Positions 11,904-24,201 of a DNA stretch of 64,000 nt are shown in pieces. The position numbers and the translations under genes were made by a program. A model generated the notes under the pieces. It saw only the letters and a program-made list of their open reading frames with translations. It made no database searches and was not told where the DNA came from. How positions within the stretch are numbered: the stretch's first letter is position 1; the number at the start of each line of letters is the position of its first letter. This DNA comes from Diogma glabrata (Eukaryota; Arthropoda; Insecta; Diptera; Cylindrotomidae): NCBI GenBank assembly GCA_963693315.1, contig OY856188.1:148489096-148553095 (forward strand), given 5' to 3'.

Positions 11904-12010
11904 TCTATCTATCTATCTATAATATAATAGCCGTGAGTCTATCCCTCTATACGGTCGTAACGCTGATGACGTAGTACATTTTTTATTGTTTTTTTTTCAT
12001 TTTTTTTAAA
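11904..12010 (+). other. Candidate Helitron 5' terminus
   Basis: After an A at 11903 the sequence starts TCTATCTATC, then a TAATATAATAG segment and GCCGTGAGTCTATCC, followed by TATACGGTCGTAACGC. A 5' TC inside an A/T target and this kind of leader recall insect Helitron 5' ends. The partner 3' end would be at 25073 on the same strand. This is inference from terminal features only. Confidence 0.4.
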
Positions 12011-12666
12011 TAACATTAAAATTATTGTTTTTTTATTCATAAATACATAATAACAAAACCCCCGGTATAGAAGCCATCTACATTTTTTAGCACAATAAAA
12101 ATCGTGAACTTGTAGCGCCATTTTGAAATTAAAACTCAATATAAAAAAAATTCAAAAAATCGCCATAACGCTCATAACGCCATCTGGAAAAATAAAACTC
12201 CATATAAAAAAAATTCAAAAATATTTAATCAAAAACACTAATCCAATTTTTTGCATATGGCAATGTTCATTGTTTATTGCAAATGGCGTGAAAGTGTATG
12301 GCTATGATATATCGGGGGTTTTGATAATAATCATAAAAATTTTGTTTTACGAATTTTAAATTGACGGAATGTAGTTTTTTAAATTTATTGCTACTGTCTT
12401 TTCCTCTTTCGTGCAAATTATTATCATTTCGATATTAAGAAAATTAATTATTTTTGACAGGCAGTGCTAAAAATCATATAATAATGGTTTTTCGATCATT
12501 TCTTTTTATAGTTTTATTCCTGTGAAATAAAATAAAGAAAAACAAAAACTACTATTTGAGTATTTGTCTTGCAATATGAGATAACCTACATCATAAAAGA
12601 TCATTTGACGTCATTACGAAATTTTTTTTAGTTATTTGTAGTTTTTGTTATTGTTTTAATAAAATT

Positions 12667-12803
12667 TAAGCAAGCACCTACGATCAATTTGTCAATCAAT
12701 TCGAAAACGAAAATAAACGAAATAAAATTAAGTGTAAAAATCCCCTAAATTTTATTTCGTTTTCAATTGATTGACAAATTGATTGAAGGTCTGTAGCTTG
12801 CTT
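12667..12803. repeat. Hairpin repeat with GCAAGC ends
   Basis: The left arm has GCAAGC, then ATCAATTTGTCAATCAATT, then GAAAACGAAA. The right arm has TTTCGTTTTCAATTGATTG, then ACAAATTGAT and finally GCTTGC. Arms are about 45 bp around an approximately 45-bp loop. Segments either side (12629-12668 and 12827-12875) are direct repeats of each other, which suggests duplication during insertion or an older larger repeat. Confidence 0.6.
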
Positions 12804-12951
12804 TAGAATGCATTCAGGGGATTTTTAAAAGTTATTTATAGTTTTTGTGGTTGTTTTAATTAAATCTGTTTTTTTTTTCAACTCAATTAGTCACAATATA
12901 TGTAATATGTTTTAATTTTACTTTTGAACCTATATAGGTAATTACTGGCAG

Positions 12952-13707
12952 CCAGTAATGCAGCAATGGGCGAGTACTGGCAACCACGACTGGGTCATTA
13001 ACATAATTTTACTGGATGATAACTTCGGACAATTAATGGTTGCCATTCTTGGGCCAAATACTGGCAACCATGACTGGGCCGTTAAAAAAAATAAACATTA
13101 TTATCATATGTAAATTTAATTAAAAATACAAACTAATTTAAAATAAAATAAAAATGACGGAAAAAATTCAAAACTCCCCATACAACTGGTTCAGTTGCAG
13201 GAATGGCTGAGTAATGGCAAACTCCGCCCTGACTCCGCCAGTACTCCGCCATTAAAAAAAATATAAAATAATATTTTTACACATAAATTAAAAATAACTA
13301 CAAAATAATTAAAATAAAATAGAAAAGAAAATAAATTAAAACATATACCAACCTTTTCTATATTACCATAGTCTTTCAACCGACAAGGCGATAACTAAAC
13401 TATATGTGAAATTTTTCAAACTATGTATTTCTAAAAGGGATAATACTCTTGTGAAATTTAAAAAAAAAGACAGATCGGCAAATTCATGGCTACAGTACTG
13501 GCCCAATAACAATAGCCAAGTAATATTTACCATTCATGGGCCAGTGCTTGGCCATTCAAAGGTAACAATATACTGGCTATTTTCTGTAAACCATAGATCG
13601 GCCTATGGTTGGTTCTAATATTGGCCCAGTAACAATAGCCAAGTACTGTTAACCATTAATGGACCAGTGCTTGGCCGTATGTCAATGTCTGGCAAAACCT
13701 ACCTGGG
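12952..13707. mobile_element. Noncoding interspersed repeat, copy 1 (empty site for the CACTG MITE)
   Basis: This 756-bp segment is repeated at 16551-17737. It is built from short phrases such as TACTGGCAACCA, TTGGGCCA and GCCAGTGCTTGGCC that recur on both strands, giving weak inverted symmetry between its ends. A sub-repeat of about 125 bp appears twice near 13497-13680. There is no credible coding frame. At about 13345 this copy preserves the uninterrupted target into which a MITE inserted in copy 2. Confidence 0.7.
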
Positions 13708-14986
13708 TAGTTTGATTAGTTCTAAGAAATTGCCTTTATTTAAAGGCTTTTTCCTTCATCATATCCACGAAATGCTAGGTTTTCTTTAGATAAAAACAAA
13801 GTTATATGAAATAATCTGGATAAAAGATGTTTCCACTTCTGTTTTTCATTATCTATTAATAGCAAGACTGCATCTCCTATCGTTTTATGAGCCTCGTTTC
13901 CAAAGTTTTCCGCTTTTTAAAATTGGGGTATTCTAAAAATTGCGAAACCGTTTTTCAATATAATTAAAATACATAAATGTAAAGTTCGTGAAAATTGGCA
14001 TTATGTAATTTTAACTTACAATTAAAACGAATTGAAAATACTAGTCAGTATTCATCCTCAATAGTGATAATATGCCCAAAAACCTAAAATTCGTTTGGAA
14101 ATTTCGTTTTTTCTACTAATATACTCTTCTTATAATATAGTCAAGAACGTAAACGAAATATATCTTATAAAACCTATGTAAATTTGTTCCAAATGTGACC
14201 ATTTAGAATCAGTTAGACGAATATCCCAGATAAAATCTAATTACAATTCGAAATTATTGGACGTACGTTTTATTTAAATCCAGACAACGGACAAAAATCC
14301 AATGATGTCCCGGTTTTGTACAATGTGTACAATTCATCCTTAAGTTCGTTATATTGGACAGATGTCCAAGATCCGAAATCATAACCATCATGTGATTGAC
14401 TAAATGGAAATTAATCCCAGATTTTGTTCAATTAGTCCCATATCTTCTTATGTATCACAATTAAAAAATGGATTTGATTAACATAAATTTAATTTTTTTT
14501 TAGTTTGTCACTGCAATACACTTATGGATTTGACAAATGATTTCTTTATTGCAATGTTATTAAATATTTTTGTCTTATTAAATTTTATCATTAATATTAT
14601 AAACTGAAAACAGGATGAGTATGTATCTACCTATAAAAATTTGCAAAACTATATTAATTGCATAACTACCATTTTATTCCACAGTAATTATTTATGTGTC
14701 CATTCGAAAACGATCCATTCCAATTTAAGAGTTTCAAGATAAAGGAAAAAAAATTACATTGAGATTATTTACAAACATGGTGATTTGATTGTTTATTAGT
14801 TTCCTTTGGTGTTTGCAATTAATTTGTTTGAAATGTAAAACATATTAGGTAGTAAGTTTAAGCTGAGATTTTAGAAATAATTTTGGAATAGAGACATAAT
14901 TTTGGAATAGAACAGAACTCAAGGGTGCCACCCTATCCACACAGGGTGCCACATTATCGACGGAGACCATTTTTCCTATACATTAT
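13708..14986. other. No gene seen
   Basis: AT-rich sequence without an ORF of interest. I see no clear repeat boundary apart from a GGGTGCCAC phrase used twice near 14925-14955. Confidence 0.4.
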
Positions 14987-15100
14987 TCAGCATATCGTCA
15001 GCTTAACAGTGAAAGAACGTATCTGATTTTTTTGCAATTTTGACTTGAAGACGTAATCGACGCAAATATGAGTTTTTATGATTTTTTCCTATTTTGGATT

Positions 15101-16375
15101 CACTCTAAAAAAAATCGTGTAAATTTACATTTATTATAGAAGGCATTCAGTTACCATTTATAATAAGGGTAATTTTCAACCACCGCTCAAACTCAGGAAA
15201 AATACGCAATTAGTTGTAAGTTAAAATACACTTAAGTATGTATTACTAAACTTAATTTTGTGTAACATTGACTGTAAAATTACAACTTTAGACGTATTTT
15301 TCAACATTATTTTACACCGATTTATGTGCATATTATGTAATAACGTGTAAATTATTCAATAAAGGTGTATTTGAAATAAATACGAAAATATTTTTACTGC
15401 AAAAATATATAACTTTATTTCATAAAAATAAAATATTTAAAATTAATTTAAAAATTATAATTACAAAAACAAATTATAAAGCATAAGAAAGATTTAAATT
15501 TTTTCTGTTGCCCTTAATTTTAATATTAAATTATTAATTTTTGAAAAATTATTCATGTGTTTTAGTTATTCATGTGTTTCTCTCACGTTTTCAGAATAAT
15601 GTTTAACAAAATATCTAATAAGGAATTCCATCGTTTGAGATATGTATCTCTTTTAGATATAACATATTAGAGTTAATTTTGCCTACTAAATTTAATTTTA
15701 AATTTTAATTAAATTTAATTGTCTCCTGTATGTTCTGCGGCAAGAACGCGTTCAATAAAAATGTATGCTGTTTCTTCTTCATCATTTTGAATCAATGTTT
15801 CTGTAAAATAAATAAATATAATTAATAAAATTGTAAATATATTTAAAATTCAAACGTACTAATAATGGCTATCCATGGTGTGTTTATGAATGATTCATGT
15901 ATTTTTGATCTCCTCTAAAGTTGTTCCGAACTGTAAAACAAAATGATAGTTGTCGGTTCCTAAAACTATTTCTCGTGGCTTAACATAAGGAAGTGTATGC
16001 TTAATAATTTAAAAAACAATTTTTTACCAAAATTAGAACTAACAAAAGATGTATAACAATTAATACGTTCTGATTCTAAAGTATTTTGATTCTTGACTCG
16101 TGTAATTTATTCGCACATAATTTTTCGTAAATTTACAACGCAGGAAGAGTAAAAAAAAAAATCTACAAAATTCAAAAGTTTGGATGTATTTTTACACTTT
16201 TTGTCGTAAAATCATACAAAAGGTTTAATATTTACGTACTTTGACGTAAAATAATTACAATACAACTTCTTGATGGAATTTTTAACTGCAGGAGAAATAT
16301 TACTTAAAAAAAGACGTAAACTAAGGCTTATTATAATGGTAAATTTACGTCTTTATAATTCGAGTTTTTAGAGTG
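15101..16375. mobile_element. Non-autonomous TIR element with CACTCTAAAAA ends
   Basis: The left end reads CACTCTAAAAAAAATCG and the right end, read on the opposite strand, CACTCTAAAAACTCG. GTAAATTTAC-like sequence lies just inside both ends. The interior is AT-rich, with many ACGTAAA/TTTACGT phrases on both strands and no coding frame. Length is 1275 bp. The right end forms half of the palindrome at 16317-16458. Confidence 0.6.
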
Positions 16376-16458
16376 ATATGTATTCAATTGAATACATATC
16401 ACTCTAAAAACTCGAATTATAAAGACGTAAATTTACCATTATAATAAGCCTTAGTTTA
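16317..16458. repeat. Perfect 142-bp palindrome
   Basis: Bases 16317-16387 are the exact reverse complement of 16388-16458 by direct reading, with no spacer (centre CAA|TTG). The left half is the right terminus of the CACTCT element plus a short flank. The right half is the same terminus in opposite orientation. Two ends of one family therefore sit head to head. Confidence 0.85.
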
Positions 16459-16550
16459 TAATATTTATATTATAATATTTCGAAATATATTTAAAAGCGC
16501 AATCCCATACAAGGTTGTACAACTGGTCCAGTAATGGTCCATTACTGCAG

Positions 16551-17737
16551 TAATGCAGCAATGGGCGAGTACTGGCAAACACGACTGGGCCATTAACATA
16601 ATTTTACTGGATGATAACTTCGGACAATAAATGGTTGCCATTCTTGGGCCAAATACTGGCAACCATGACTCGGCCGTTAAAAAAAATATACATTATTATC
16701 ATATGTAAATTTAAATAAATTAAATACAAACTAATTTAAAATAAAATAAAAATGACGGAAAAAATTCATAACTCCCCATACAACTGGTTCAGTTGCAAGA
16801 ATGGCAAACACCGCCCTGACTCCGCCATTAAAAAAAATATAAAATAATATTTTTTATACATAAATTTAAATAAATTATTTACAAAATAATTAAAGTAAAA
16901 TAGAAATGAAAATAAAATAAAACATATACCAACACTGAAAAAAACATGTCCTATTTCCAATCGAAATGCAATTGTCTCAACCTCACCGTGCGGTCACATA
17001 TGGCGAATCAAACTACGAAATTGCTTCAACAACTCTACAATTATAAATCGATGAAGTTGAGACAATCACACGAAATATTTATGTGAAAATAAAATATAGT
17101 TCAATTAATCTCAAATACTTAAACTCTAAAATGAAAAATTCATGATATAAGACCAAAGAAAATTTTTTCAGGGAAATAGTTATTATCTTTATTCAACTAC
17201 TGTTATATTGGATATAACACTTTATATTTTAAATAAATCTCATTCTGTTGTTAGGAAAATGTTATCGTGTAGTTGTCCCAATCACAGTGAAATTGATTGC
17301 AAATAATTTTGCTTTGCATGAATAATAAACTGCCAACTTCGAGATGAGGTTGTCATGAACTTCAACTTTTTTTTCAGTGAACCTTTTCTTTATTACCATA
17401 GTCTTTCAACCGACAAGGCGATAACTAAACTATATGTGAAATTTTTCAAACTATGTATTTCTAAAAGGGATAATACTCTAGTGAAATTTAAAAAAAATGT
17501 CAGATCGGCAAATTCATGGCTACAGTACTGGCCCAATAACAATAGCCAAGTAATATTTACCATTCATGGGCCAGTGCTTGGCCATTCAAAGGTAACAATA
17601 TACTGGCTATTTTCTGTAAACCATAGATCGGCCGATGATTGGTTCCAGTACTGGCCCAGCAACAATAGCCAAGTACTGTTAACCAATACTGGACCAGTGC
17701 TTGGCCGTATGTCAATGCCTGGCAAAACCTACTTGGG
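16551..17737. mobile_element. Noncoding interspersed repeat, copy 2, split by a MITE
   Basis: This is the same repeat as 12952-13707, about 90% or more alike by eye, with extra sequence at 16933-17379. Removing that insert and one copy of its AA duplication gives the continuous order seen in copy 1. The 128-codon ORF at 17355-17741 crosses MITE and repeat and is not a gene. Confidence 0.75.
16933..17379. mobile_element. CACTG-ended MITE, copy 1
   Basis: The element begins CACTGAAAAAAACATG and ends TTTTTTTTCAGTG, so the ends are inverted repeats. It is 447 bp with no coding frame. AA is duplicated on both sides, and the matching empty site is present in the related repeat at about 13345. Copies 2 and 3 lie at 23758-24199 and 25900-26285. 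The transposase family is not identifiable from these ends alone. Confidence 0.85.
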
Positions 17738-18010
17738 ATGATGCAAAAAAAACTATTATTTTTAGCAAATAGATTACGAATAAAAACGTTTTTTATTCCT
17801 TCTGTAAAATCGTATTTTTTCGCAGATACGTTCTTTCACTGTTAAGCCGACGATATGTGTTTTCAGAACTGGTCGTTAAAGAATCATTCTTGCATGCCAA
17901 ATAATGTACCGTAAAAGAAAACGGTTAATATGGTATCTATAGGAATATTCAAAGCTATTGAGTAATTGTGGTGATGGTATTCAATGCTCAACATGTTGAT
18001 TCGATAAAAA

Positions 18011-21000
18011 AATATTGCGACGCTGATGCATAGGCTGACTTCACCACAGCTCTGGAAACATAGTGTTCTGGATATATAATGAGCTAATATCCATAAAATA
18101 CTTTAATTAAAAGCTAACCAATATTATGGACTTCGTAGTTCTAATAATAAAAATATTAAAGCAGGCAGTAGTATCCCAACAAACATAAATTCTGTTGTAC
18201 GAGAAAAAGTAAAAAAAATTTTTATCAGAAGTGACAAAGCGGAAGTTAGGATGCAGAACTGTTGTAAACCGTACTAAATGTGTATGTACCAAATTTCATC
18301 CAACTCGATTATCAGGTACAGAAGCTATTGAGCTTCCAAAATAACAGGTGCTTGGAGGACCCCCTACCACTTTGTTCACTATCACTAAAAAAACTAATCA
18401 GTTCCTTGCCATACATATTTTTGCAAAGTGTAATCAAAATTACTTAACGAACGAATGTTGTATGCTTCCAACAAACACTAATTGGAACCCTATTCCATAA
18501 GTTTCATCATAATCACTTCGTTATTGTAGGCTGTAGTGTGCATAAAGACACTGACAAAACTTTAAAAAAGTACAAAAAATTTTTTTTTACCGGAAGTAAA
18601 AAAACGGAAGTTGGGATGCAGAACTATTTTAAACCGTACTACATACTCATGTACCAAGGTTCATCCAATTCGCTTATCAGGTACAGAAGTTATAGAGCTT
18701 TCAAAAAAACAGGTGCTCCAGGGACCCCCCACCACTTTGTTCACTATCGCTCAAAAACTAATCAGTTCTTTGCCATACATGTTTGCATCTTTTTCCAAAG
18801 TGTCATCAAAATTCGTTCACGAACGAATGCTGTGTGCTCCCAACAAACATTGAAAAAAGTGTGACACATTAAACAGGTGTTCGGGAGGACCCCCACCACT
18901 TATTCCAATATTATCCAAAAACTAATCAGTTCTTTGTTACTTAAGTCTCCATCATTTTCCAAAGTGTCATTAAAATAAATTAATGAACGAAGTCTGTATG
19001 CTCCCAACAAACTTAAAAAACAAAGTGTGAAAAGTCAGCATTTGTATGGTAGACCCCCCACCACTTTGATCAATGTGTCCCAAAACATGATAATTATCTT
19101 TTCACACTAATTGGAACCCTATTCCATAAGTTTCATCATAATCACTTCATTATTGTAGGCTGTAGTGTGCATAAAGACACTGAAAAAACTTCAAAAAAGT
19201 ACAAAAAAATTTTTTTACCGGAAGTGAAAAACCGGAAGTTGGGATGCGGAACTATTGTAAACCGTACTACATACTCATGTACCAAGTTTCATCCAATTCG
19301 CTTATCACGTACAGAAGTTATAGAGCTTTCAAAAAAACAGGTGCTCCAGGGACCCCCCACCACTTTGTTCACTATCGCTCAAAAACTAATCAGTTCTTTG
19401 CCATACATGTTTGCATCTTTTTCCAAAGTGTCATCAAAATTCGTTCACGGACGAATGCTGTGTGCTCCCAACAAACATTGAAAAAAGTGTGACACATTAA
19501 ACAGGTGTTCGGGAGGACCCCCACCACTTATTCCAATATTATCCAAAAACTAATCAGTTCTTTGTTACTTAAGTTTCCATCTTTTTCCAAAGTGTCATTA
19601 AAATTGAATAATGAATGAAGTCTGTATGCTCCCAACAAACTTAAAAAACAAAGTGTGAAAAGTCAGCATTTGTATGGTAGACCCCCCACCACTTTGATCA
19701 ATGTGTCCCAAAACATGATAATTATCTTTTCACACTAATTGAAACCCTATTCCATAAGTTTCATTATAATCACTTCATTATTGTAGGCTGTAGTGTGCAT
19801 AAAGACACTGAAAAAACTTCAAAAAAGTACAAAAAAATTTTTTTTACCGGAAGTGAAAAACCGGAAGTTGGGATGCAGAACTATTTTAAACCGTACTACA
19901 TACTCATGTACCAAGTTTCATCCAATTCGCTTATCACGTACAGAAGTTATAGAGTTTCAAAAAAACAGGTGCTCCAGGGACCCCCCACCACTTTGTTCAC
20001 TATCGCTCAAAAACTAATCAGTTCTTTGCCATACATGTTTGCATCTTTTTCCAAAGTGTCATCAAAATTCGTTCACGGACGAATGCTGTGTGCTCCCAAC
20101 AAACATTGAAAAAAGTGTGACACATTAAACAGGTGTTTGGGAGGACCCCCACCACTTATTCCAATATTATCCAAAAACTAATCAGTTCTTTGTTACTTAA
20201 GTTTCCATCTTTTTCCAAAGTGTCATTAAAATTGAGTAATGAATGAAGTCTGTATGCTCCCAACAAACTTAAAAAACAAAGTGTGAAAAGTCAGCATTTG
20301 TATGGTAGACCCCCCACCACTTTGATCAATGTGTCCCAAAACATGATAATTATCTTTTCACACTAATTGAAACCCTATTCCATAAGTTTCATTATAATCA
20401 CTTCATTATTGTAGGCTGTAGTGTGCATAAAGACACTGAAAAAACTTCAAAAAAGTACAAAAAAATTTTTTTTACCGGAAGTGAAAAACCGGAAGTTGGG
20501 ATGCAGAACTATTTTAAATCGTACTACATACTCATGTACCAAGTTTCATCCAATTCGCTTATCGAGTACAGAAGTTATAGAGCTTTCAAAAAAACAGGTG
20601 CTCCAGGGACCCCCCACCACTTTGTTCACTATCGCTCAAAAACTAATCAGTTCTTTGTCATACATGTTTGCATCTTTTTCCAAAGTGTCATCAAAATTCA
20701 TTCACGAATGAATGTTTTATGCTCCCAACAAACATAAAAACTTTGTGGAAAAAACCACCTGTTGTATGGTGGACCCCCCAACCCTTTATCCAATGTGCTC
20801 CAAAAGCTGATAAAATCTTTCTCATGTTATTTAAAAGCTTTTCGCAACGTTTCATGAAAATCGATTGGTAATTGTAGGCTACAGTAGGGATAAACACCTG
20901 AAAAAAAAACTTTTTAACCGGAAGTGACAAACCGGAAGTTGGTATGCAGAAATATTGGAAACAGTATTAAAACCTTATATACTAAGTTTCAATAAGATCA

Positions 21001-21190
21001 TAGCTCGGGATCAGAAGTTATTCAAGATTTAAACTTAGAGGTGTTCGGGAGACCCCCCGCCATTTTGTCCAAATTTAAAATGAATCCAGATCTTCTATTT
21101 TCAAGTGAACCTGTATCATTTGCCAAAGTTTCATCAAGATCCTATGCAGAAAACTCACCCAACCACCCACCCACCCACCCATGTATCAAG
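18011..21190 (+). repeat. 628-bp-unit repeat element, forward copy
   Basis: Shared noncoding element whose inverted copy lies scattered over 43300-57785. It starts near AATATTGCGACGCTG, has one diverged unit (about 18170-18476), then the regular tandem array, a diverged tail, and ends at CCACCCACCCACCC (21163-21180). Typical phrases are CCGGAAGTTGGGATGCAGAA and CCCCCCACCACTTTG. Open frames of about 100 codons repeat with the units because the DNA repeats. They have no family resemblance and I treat the element as noncoding. It abuts a Helitron-type helicase and may be its minisatellite-bearing partner or a later insertion. Confidence 0.8.
18477..20760 (+). repeat. Tandem array of about 628-bp units (three full, one partial)
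   Basis: The phrase CACTAATTG followed by AACCCTATTCCATAAG starts at 18477, 19105, 19733 and 20361, a 628-bp period each time. Units 2 and 3 are nearly identical. Unit 4 follows the pattern to about 20735 and then diverges. Such uniformity suggests recent amplification by unequal exchange or slippage. Confidence 0.9.
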
Positions 21191-23141
21191 AACAAAATTG
21201 TTAGCATTTTTCCATTTGAATTCCATTGATAATTTAGCTAATGAGTTTTTGTATACAGAATTACCATTACATTATGTTTGGCATGATCAAAGTAAATCGT
21301 GGAAAAGAAGACAACGTGGGGCTGATAAAGTTGTTGCTCGATTATATATGGTTTCTCCAAACGATATAGAATTGTTTCATATGCGTTTACTTCTGTTGTA
21401 TGTTTGTGGTCCAAAATCTTTTACTGATCTACGTATGTATGAAGGTGTTGAGTACCCTACTTTTGTTGCAGCATGTGAAACTCGAGGTATTGCAACAAAT
21501 GATAATGAATGGTGTGAAGGTTTACTTGAAGCTTCAGAAATTCATTCACCAAAACAGTTTCGTCAATTATTTGCATTTATCTGTGATTTGAATGTTCCTC
21601 CGAATGCTTTAGCTTTATGGATTGAATTTAGAAATAGTATGATTGAAGACTTTTTACGAAATTACGATGAAGATGTGTCAATTAATCGAGCCTTGATTGA
21701 AATTAATGAAATTCTTCTTACACTTGGTCTTCCGATTCCACAATATAACTTACAGATTGGCGGTATAGGTCATTTTGATATTGAAAAAGAAGCTATAGTT
21801 TTCGATAGAATAAGAGAAAATGCAAATAATGAGCAACGTAGTGTGATTGATATTGTTTTGCGTGCAGCTCAATTCCATGATACTGGAAGTAATGTTTTTT
21901 TCTTGACAGGTCATGCAGGTTGTGGAAAAACTTTTGTTCAAACGGCAATCATTGATAAATTTAATTCATTAAATCTTTCGTGTATTGTAACTGCCTTCAG
22001 TGGTATTGCATCAACTCTTTTGATTGCGGGGCGAACTTTGCATAATGTTTTCCAATTACCAATTCCATTATTAGAGAATTCAATGCCATAACTCCAAACG
22101 GTGTACATGGCACATATATTAATAATGCATCAATCATTATTATAGATGAAATTTCAATGTGTTCTATTCATGCTTTAAAATTAATTGATCGTTTGTTAAG
22201 AGATTTGACTCCCAACGAAGAAAATAAAAATAAACTGTTTGCAGGTAAAACTCTTTTACTGAGCGGTGACTTTCGCCAAATTCTTCCAGTTATACCGCAT
22301 GGTTCACGTTCTATTTTAATTGAAAATGTATTACATCTTGGCAAGAATTTATAAACTTTAAAATTTTGAAATTAAATCAAAACATGAGAGCTCTCCCTCA
22401 TGAAATTGAATTTGTAGAATTTCTTAGATCTTAGAAGACTCGGTAATGGTGATATGTAAAGTTTTACACAGTTTGGTTCAGATATCATTGAAATTCCTCA
22501 TAATTTGATTGGCAATCCAGACTATTCCATACTATTATTGAAGACATTTTTGGAAATATTTCTGATACAATTTTATCTGATGACATCTTGAGTTCCGTCA
22601 TTTTAGCCCCCAAAAATAATGATTTCAATGAAATCAATTCTAAAATCTTGAGTATCATGCCAGGAGAGGAGAAAGCATATTTTAGTTTTGATAAAGTTGT
22701 TTGTGATGACATTCGTGAGCAGAACAATTTTCCAATAGAATTTTTAAATAAATTGAGTGTAGGAGGTTTGCCACCTCATAAATTAGTTTTGAAAGTGAAT
22801 TGCATTGTTCTCCTCATACGTAATAATACAGGTCAAGCATTAGTAAATGGAACACGAATGCGTGTAAAAGTTATGCACCGAAATTCAATAGATTGTGAAG
22901 TTTTGACTGGTGTCATGCGAGGCGTACGCATTCTAATTCCACGCATTCATTTGACTTATTCTGGAACTCTTCTTCCATTTAAATTTTAAAGAACTCAATT
23001 CCCTATTATTCCTGCTTTTGCTATGACTATTAATAAATCTCAAGGTCAGACATTCAACAGAGTTGCCATGTTACTTAAAGAACCTGTATTCACACATGGG
23101 CAATTGTATGTTGCTGTAAGTAGAGTGCGTGCATTTGAATG
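21186..23141 (+). pseudogene. Helitron/Pif1-type DNA helicase, N-truncated and frame-broken
   Basis: The motif order is that of the SF1B Pif1-like helicase at the C-terminal end of Helitron RepHel proteins. It runs: pre-helicase block (TKLLAFFHLN, YTVW-like YVWHDQSKSW, LLLLYVCGPKSF), Walker A GHAGCGKT (21909-21932), Walker B IIIIDEIS near 22140, GDFRQILPVIP near 22267, [12 protein letters not shown] near 23030 and [10 protein letters not shown] near 23110. The frame breaks after about 22070, again between about 22350 and 22588, and at 22989, so no full protein is possible. The Rep/HUH nuclease half is absent: sequence begins exactly where the 628-bp repeat element stops. A relic of a rolling-circle transposon. 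Confidence 0.85.
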
Positions 23142-23334
23142 ATTGAAATTTTATATTTATAATACATCTGACCAAGGTTTTGTTCAACGATGATAGAGTT
23201 TTCACAAAAAATATCGTCTTCACAGAAGTCATTGTTACCTGATTTCTTCTCACTTTTCTCAAAAACATTTTCCTCTTTTATGAGTAAGAGTGTCTGTTTT
23301 TTTTTTTTTTGGTTTTTTAGAAATATAAACAAAC

Positions 23335-23691
23335 ATGGATATCGGTCGTTATGCGGAATTGGTTGTGCGTCAACAGGAAATGGAGGCGATAAAAAAGTAC
23401 TGGGTACTTTTAGACGATCTGGAGCTACATTAGCTTCTTTTCTGAGTACTTGAATAACTTTATTTTCTCTTATTTTGGTTTGTTATAATCTTTTTGGAAA
23501 TAATATTGCTTTTATTTTTTATTTTATTTTTTTTAGTTGCGTTTGAGGCGGTTTACGAGCGTGCATGTGATTTAAATTTATTCAATGAATTGTATGCCGA
23601 GCACCAAATTGAATTGTTCAATCGCAATCGTTATCGTGTAGGTCCTCTATACTACACGTATCCTTTAGAATATTTGCATCATTGCGGATAG
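23335..23691 (+). pseudogene. Unrecognised coding-like fragments (possible exons or captured sequence)
   Basis: Two short stretches look more protein-like than their surroundings. From the ATG at 23335 a 33-codon frame gives MDIGRYAELVVRQQEMEAI and a few more residues, just after a pyrimidine-rich TTTAG. After a second pyrimidine-rich TTTTTAG at about 23537 a frame begins VAFEAVYERACDLN and runs to a stop at 23691, with balanced composition. The phases I tried do not join cleanly. I do not recognise the protein. They lie just 3' of the helicase relic, so capture by that element is one possibility; chance is another. Confidence 0.25.
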
Positions 23692-23757
23692 GTTTGATTT
23701 TCTCTATGTTTGATGTTGTATTGCCTACTATGTTAAAAACAGAAGATTAAACATTTA

Positions 23758-24199
23758 CACTGAAAAAAACATGTCCTATTTTCAATCGAAATGCAATTGT
23801 CTCAACCTCACCGTGCGGTCACATATGGCGAATCAAACTACGAAATTGCTTCCACAACTCTACAACTATAAATCGATGAAGTTGAGACAATCACACGAAA
23901 TATTTATGTGAAAATAAATTATAGTTCAATTGATCTCAAATACTTAAACTTTAAAATGAAAAATTCATGATATAAGGCCAAAGAAAATTTTTTTCAGGGA
24001 AATAGTTATTATCTTTATTCAACTACTGTTATATTGGATACTTTATATTTTAAATAAACCTCATTCTGTTGTTAGGAAAATGTTATCGTGTAGTTGTCCC
24101 AATCACGGTCAAATTGTTTGCAAATAATTTTTCTTTGCAAGAATAATAAACTGCCAACTTCGAGATGAGGTGGTCATGAACTTCAATTTTTTTTCAGTG
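23758..24199. mobile_element. CACTG-ended MITE, copy 2
   Basis: It has the same ends and interior as 16933-17379 (442 bp) and is very similar throughout, including the CCGTGCGGTCACATATGGCG segment. TA flanks both sides, consistent with a 2-bp target duplication. Confidence 0.85.
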
Positions 24200-24201
24200 T
24201 A

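Larger units (their letters stand above)
14987..17862. repeat. Inverted repeat pair bracketing a block of nested repeats
   Basis: CATATCGTC, then GCTTAACAGTGAAAGAACG and TATCTG at about 14993-15028, reappear as the reverse complement at about 17824-17860, with one or two changes over roughly 37 bp. The bracket encloses the CACTCT-ended element, the palindrome, and copy 2 of the noncoding repeat with its MITE. It may be the termini of one older element enlarged by later insertions. No target duplication was resolved. Confidence 0.5.

Noticed and set aside
17355..17741. 128-codon ORF
   Set aside because: Crosses the junction of a MITE and a noncoding repeat; the start lies in the MITE end.
18477..20760. 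CRISPR-like array
   Set aside because: Units are 628 bp with no short repeat/unique spacer structure, in a eukaryotic genome.
18538..20871. Open frames of 60-108 codons repeating in register with the 628-bp units
   Set aside because: They recur because the DNA repeats, exist in two frames at once, and have no recognisable motif.
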